Assembly (NCBI GenBank): GCA_019428955.1
Contig: JAHYJF010000210.1
Span: forward strand, 1 to 6,268
Reading direction: 5' to 3'
Source of the DNA: Burkholderiaceae bacterium
GTDB taxonomy: Bacteria > Pseudomonadota > Gammaproteobacteria > Burkholderiales > Burkholderiaceae_E
DNA length: 6,268 nucleotides
Below, one piece after another: positions 5,693 through 6,268 of this stretch. The translations under genes and the position numbers were made by a program. The notes under the pieces are model-generated. The model was given only the letters and a program-made list of their open reading frames with translations. It searched no databases and had not been told where the DNA came from. The stretch's first letter is position 1. Every line of letters starts with the position of its first letter.

Positions 5693-6268
5693 CTAGCCGC
5701 GCACCGCGCGGGCCCGTTCCTCCTCCTGCAACCGCAGCACCCGGCGCTGCACCTTGCCGGTGGTGGTCATCGGTAGCGCGGCGATGAATTCGATCTCCTT
5801 GGGGTACTCGTAGGGCGCCAGCCGGGCGCGCACGTGTTCCTGCAACTGGGTCGCCACGGCGCTGTCGGCAGCGTACTCGGGGGCGAGCACCACGTAGGCC
5901 TTGACGACGTTGCCGCGTTCGGGGTCCGGCTTCGGGACGACGGCGACGTTGGCCACGGCCGGATGGCCCATGAGGCAGTTTTCGATTTCGCCCGGACCGA
6001 TCCGATAGCCGGCGGCCTTGAACATGTCGTCTCCGCGACCGCAGTACCAGAGGTAGCCCTTGTCGTCGACACTGGCGAGGTCACCCGTGCGGCACCAGTC
6101 ACCGGTGAATTTTTCGGCCGTGGCGCGTGGGTTTTGCCAATAGCTCAGAAAGAATATCGGGTCGGGATGGCCGTGGCGATCGCAGCGGTGGATCGCCACT
6201 TCGCCGGTCTCGCCCGCGCGCCCGGCTGATCCGGAAGGCAGCTCAGGGACTCGATCTGCCGCTGCAGG
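5693..6268 (-). CDS. AMP-dependent acyl-CoA synthetase, C-terminal part (cut by right edge)
   Basis: Member of the ANL (adenylate-forming) superfamily that activates a carboxylic acid with ATP to an acyl-adenylate and then to acyl-CoA. The last 191 codons are visible. The frame is open to the window edge, so the GTG at 6199 is an internal valine in GETGEVAIHR rather than a start. Seen in order: GYW-type core SYWQNPRATAEKF, the TGD motif with Asp63 (visible numbering), the hinge region GRGDDMFKAAGYRIGPGEIE with Arg78 (core motif A8), and the C-terminal TTTGKVQRR, whose Lys172 is the adenylation lysine (A10). The C-terminal lid domain is thus complete. The motif style resembles acetyl-CoA/medium-chain (ACSM-like) synthetases, but the acid-binding pocket is outside the window, so the substrate cannot be given. 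It ends 15 bp from the ftsB stop in a convergent arrangement. Given the CoA-transferase on the far left, a role in acyl-CoA metabolism is plausible but a direct link is not shown. Confidence 0.92.
   Translation of the reverse strand, partial: PAAADRVPELPSGSAGRAGETGEVAIHRCDRHGHPDPIFFLSYWQNPRATAEKFTGDWCRTGDLASVDDKGYLWYCGRGDDMFKAAGYRIGPGEIENCLMGHPAVANVAVVPKPDPERGNVVKAYVVLAPEYAADSAVATQLQEHVRARLAPYEYPKEIEFIAALPMTTTGKVQRRVLRLQEEERARAVRG
5697..5711. repeat. GC-only inverted repeat at the ftsB / acyl-CoA synthetase junction
   Basis: CCGCGC-ACC-GCGCGG is a perfect 6-bp stem with a 3-nt loop, 19 bp after the ftsB stop and inside the last codons of the convergent acyl-CoA synthetase gene. No T tract follows on either strand, so it is not a standard intrinsic terminator. 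It could slow polymerase or protect the ftsB mRNA end, or be chance in GC-rich DNA. Confidence 0.25.

Noticed and set aside
5693..6199. GTG at 6199 as a start of a stand-alone small protein
   Set aside because: The frame continues upstream for 23 more codons to the window edge with family-like sequence (GRAGETGE), so the valine is internal to a longer acyl-CoA synthetase.

Overview
The window is a high-GC, gene-dense chromosomal segment from a Gram-negative bacterium, most probably a gammaproteobacterium. The gene order pyrG-kdsA-eno-ftsB is a classic gammaproteobacterial housekeeping cluster. KdsA (with its Cys-containing PCVIES motif) and FtsB resemble, from memory, Xanthomonadales-type homologues. 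Genus cannot be fixed by eye. I see no mobile element, CRISPR array, tRNA or rRNA, and no sign of recent transfer.

Layout. (1) Bases 1-982, minus strand: a two-gene 3-oxoacid CoA-transferase operon, scoA (complete) followed by scoB (cut by the left edge), 12 bp apart and with the scoB Shine-Dalgarno overlapping the scoA stop. (2) Bases 983-1063: an 81-bp divergent intergenic region carrying a TATAAT hexamer on each strand, arranged as a symmetric inverted repeat. (3) Bases 1064-5677, plus strand: a tightly packed operon-like run pyrG - kdsA - DUF1330 gene - eno - ftsB. A terminator-like hairpin plus T5 tract overlaps the end of the DUF1330 gene. (4) Bases 5693-6268, minus strand: the C-terminal part of an AMP-dependent acyl-CoA synthetase, convergent with ftsB and only 15 bp away, running off the right edge. 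There is no stretch above 300 bases without a gene.

How the genes fit together. PyrG makes CTP and enolase makes phosphoenolpyruvate. KdsA condenses phosphoenolpyruvate with arabinose 5-phosphate toward Kdo, and Kdo is later activated with CTP for lipid A/LPS assembly. The run therefore joins two substrate suppliers with the Kdo pathway, and FtsB adds a divisome component, linking envelope growth and division. The flanking genes (CoA-transferase on the left, acyl-CoA ligase on the right) belong to acyl-CoA/ketone-body metabolism and are transcribed away from, or against, the core cluster.

The window is mostly ordinary core genome. The points worth a second look are the overlapping divergent promoters, the metal-type KdsA with an unusual insert and a start-codon ambiguity, the DUF1330 gene inside the cluster with its terminator-like 3' end, and the lack of ispD directly after ftsB. 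I did not find a convincing undescribed system.
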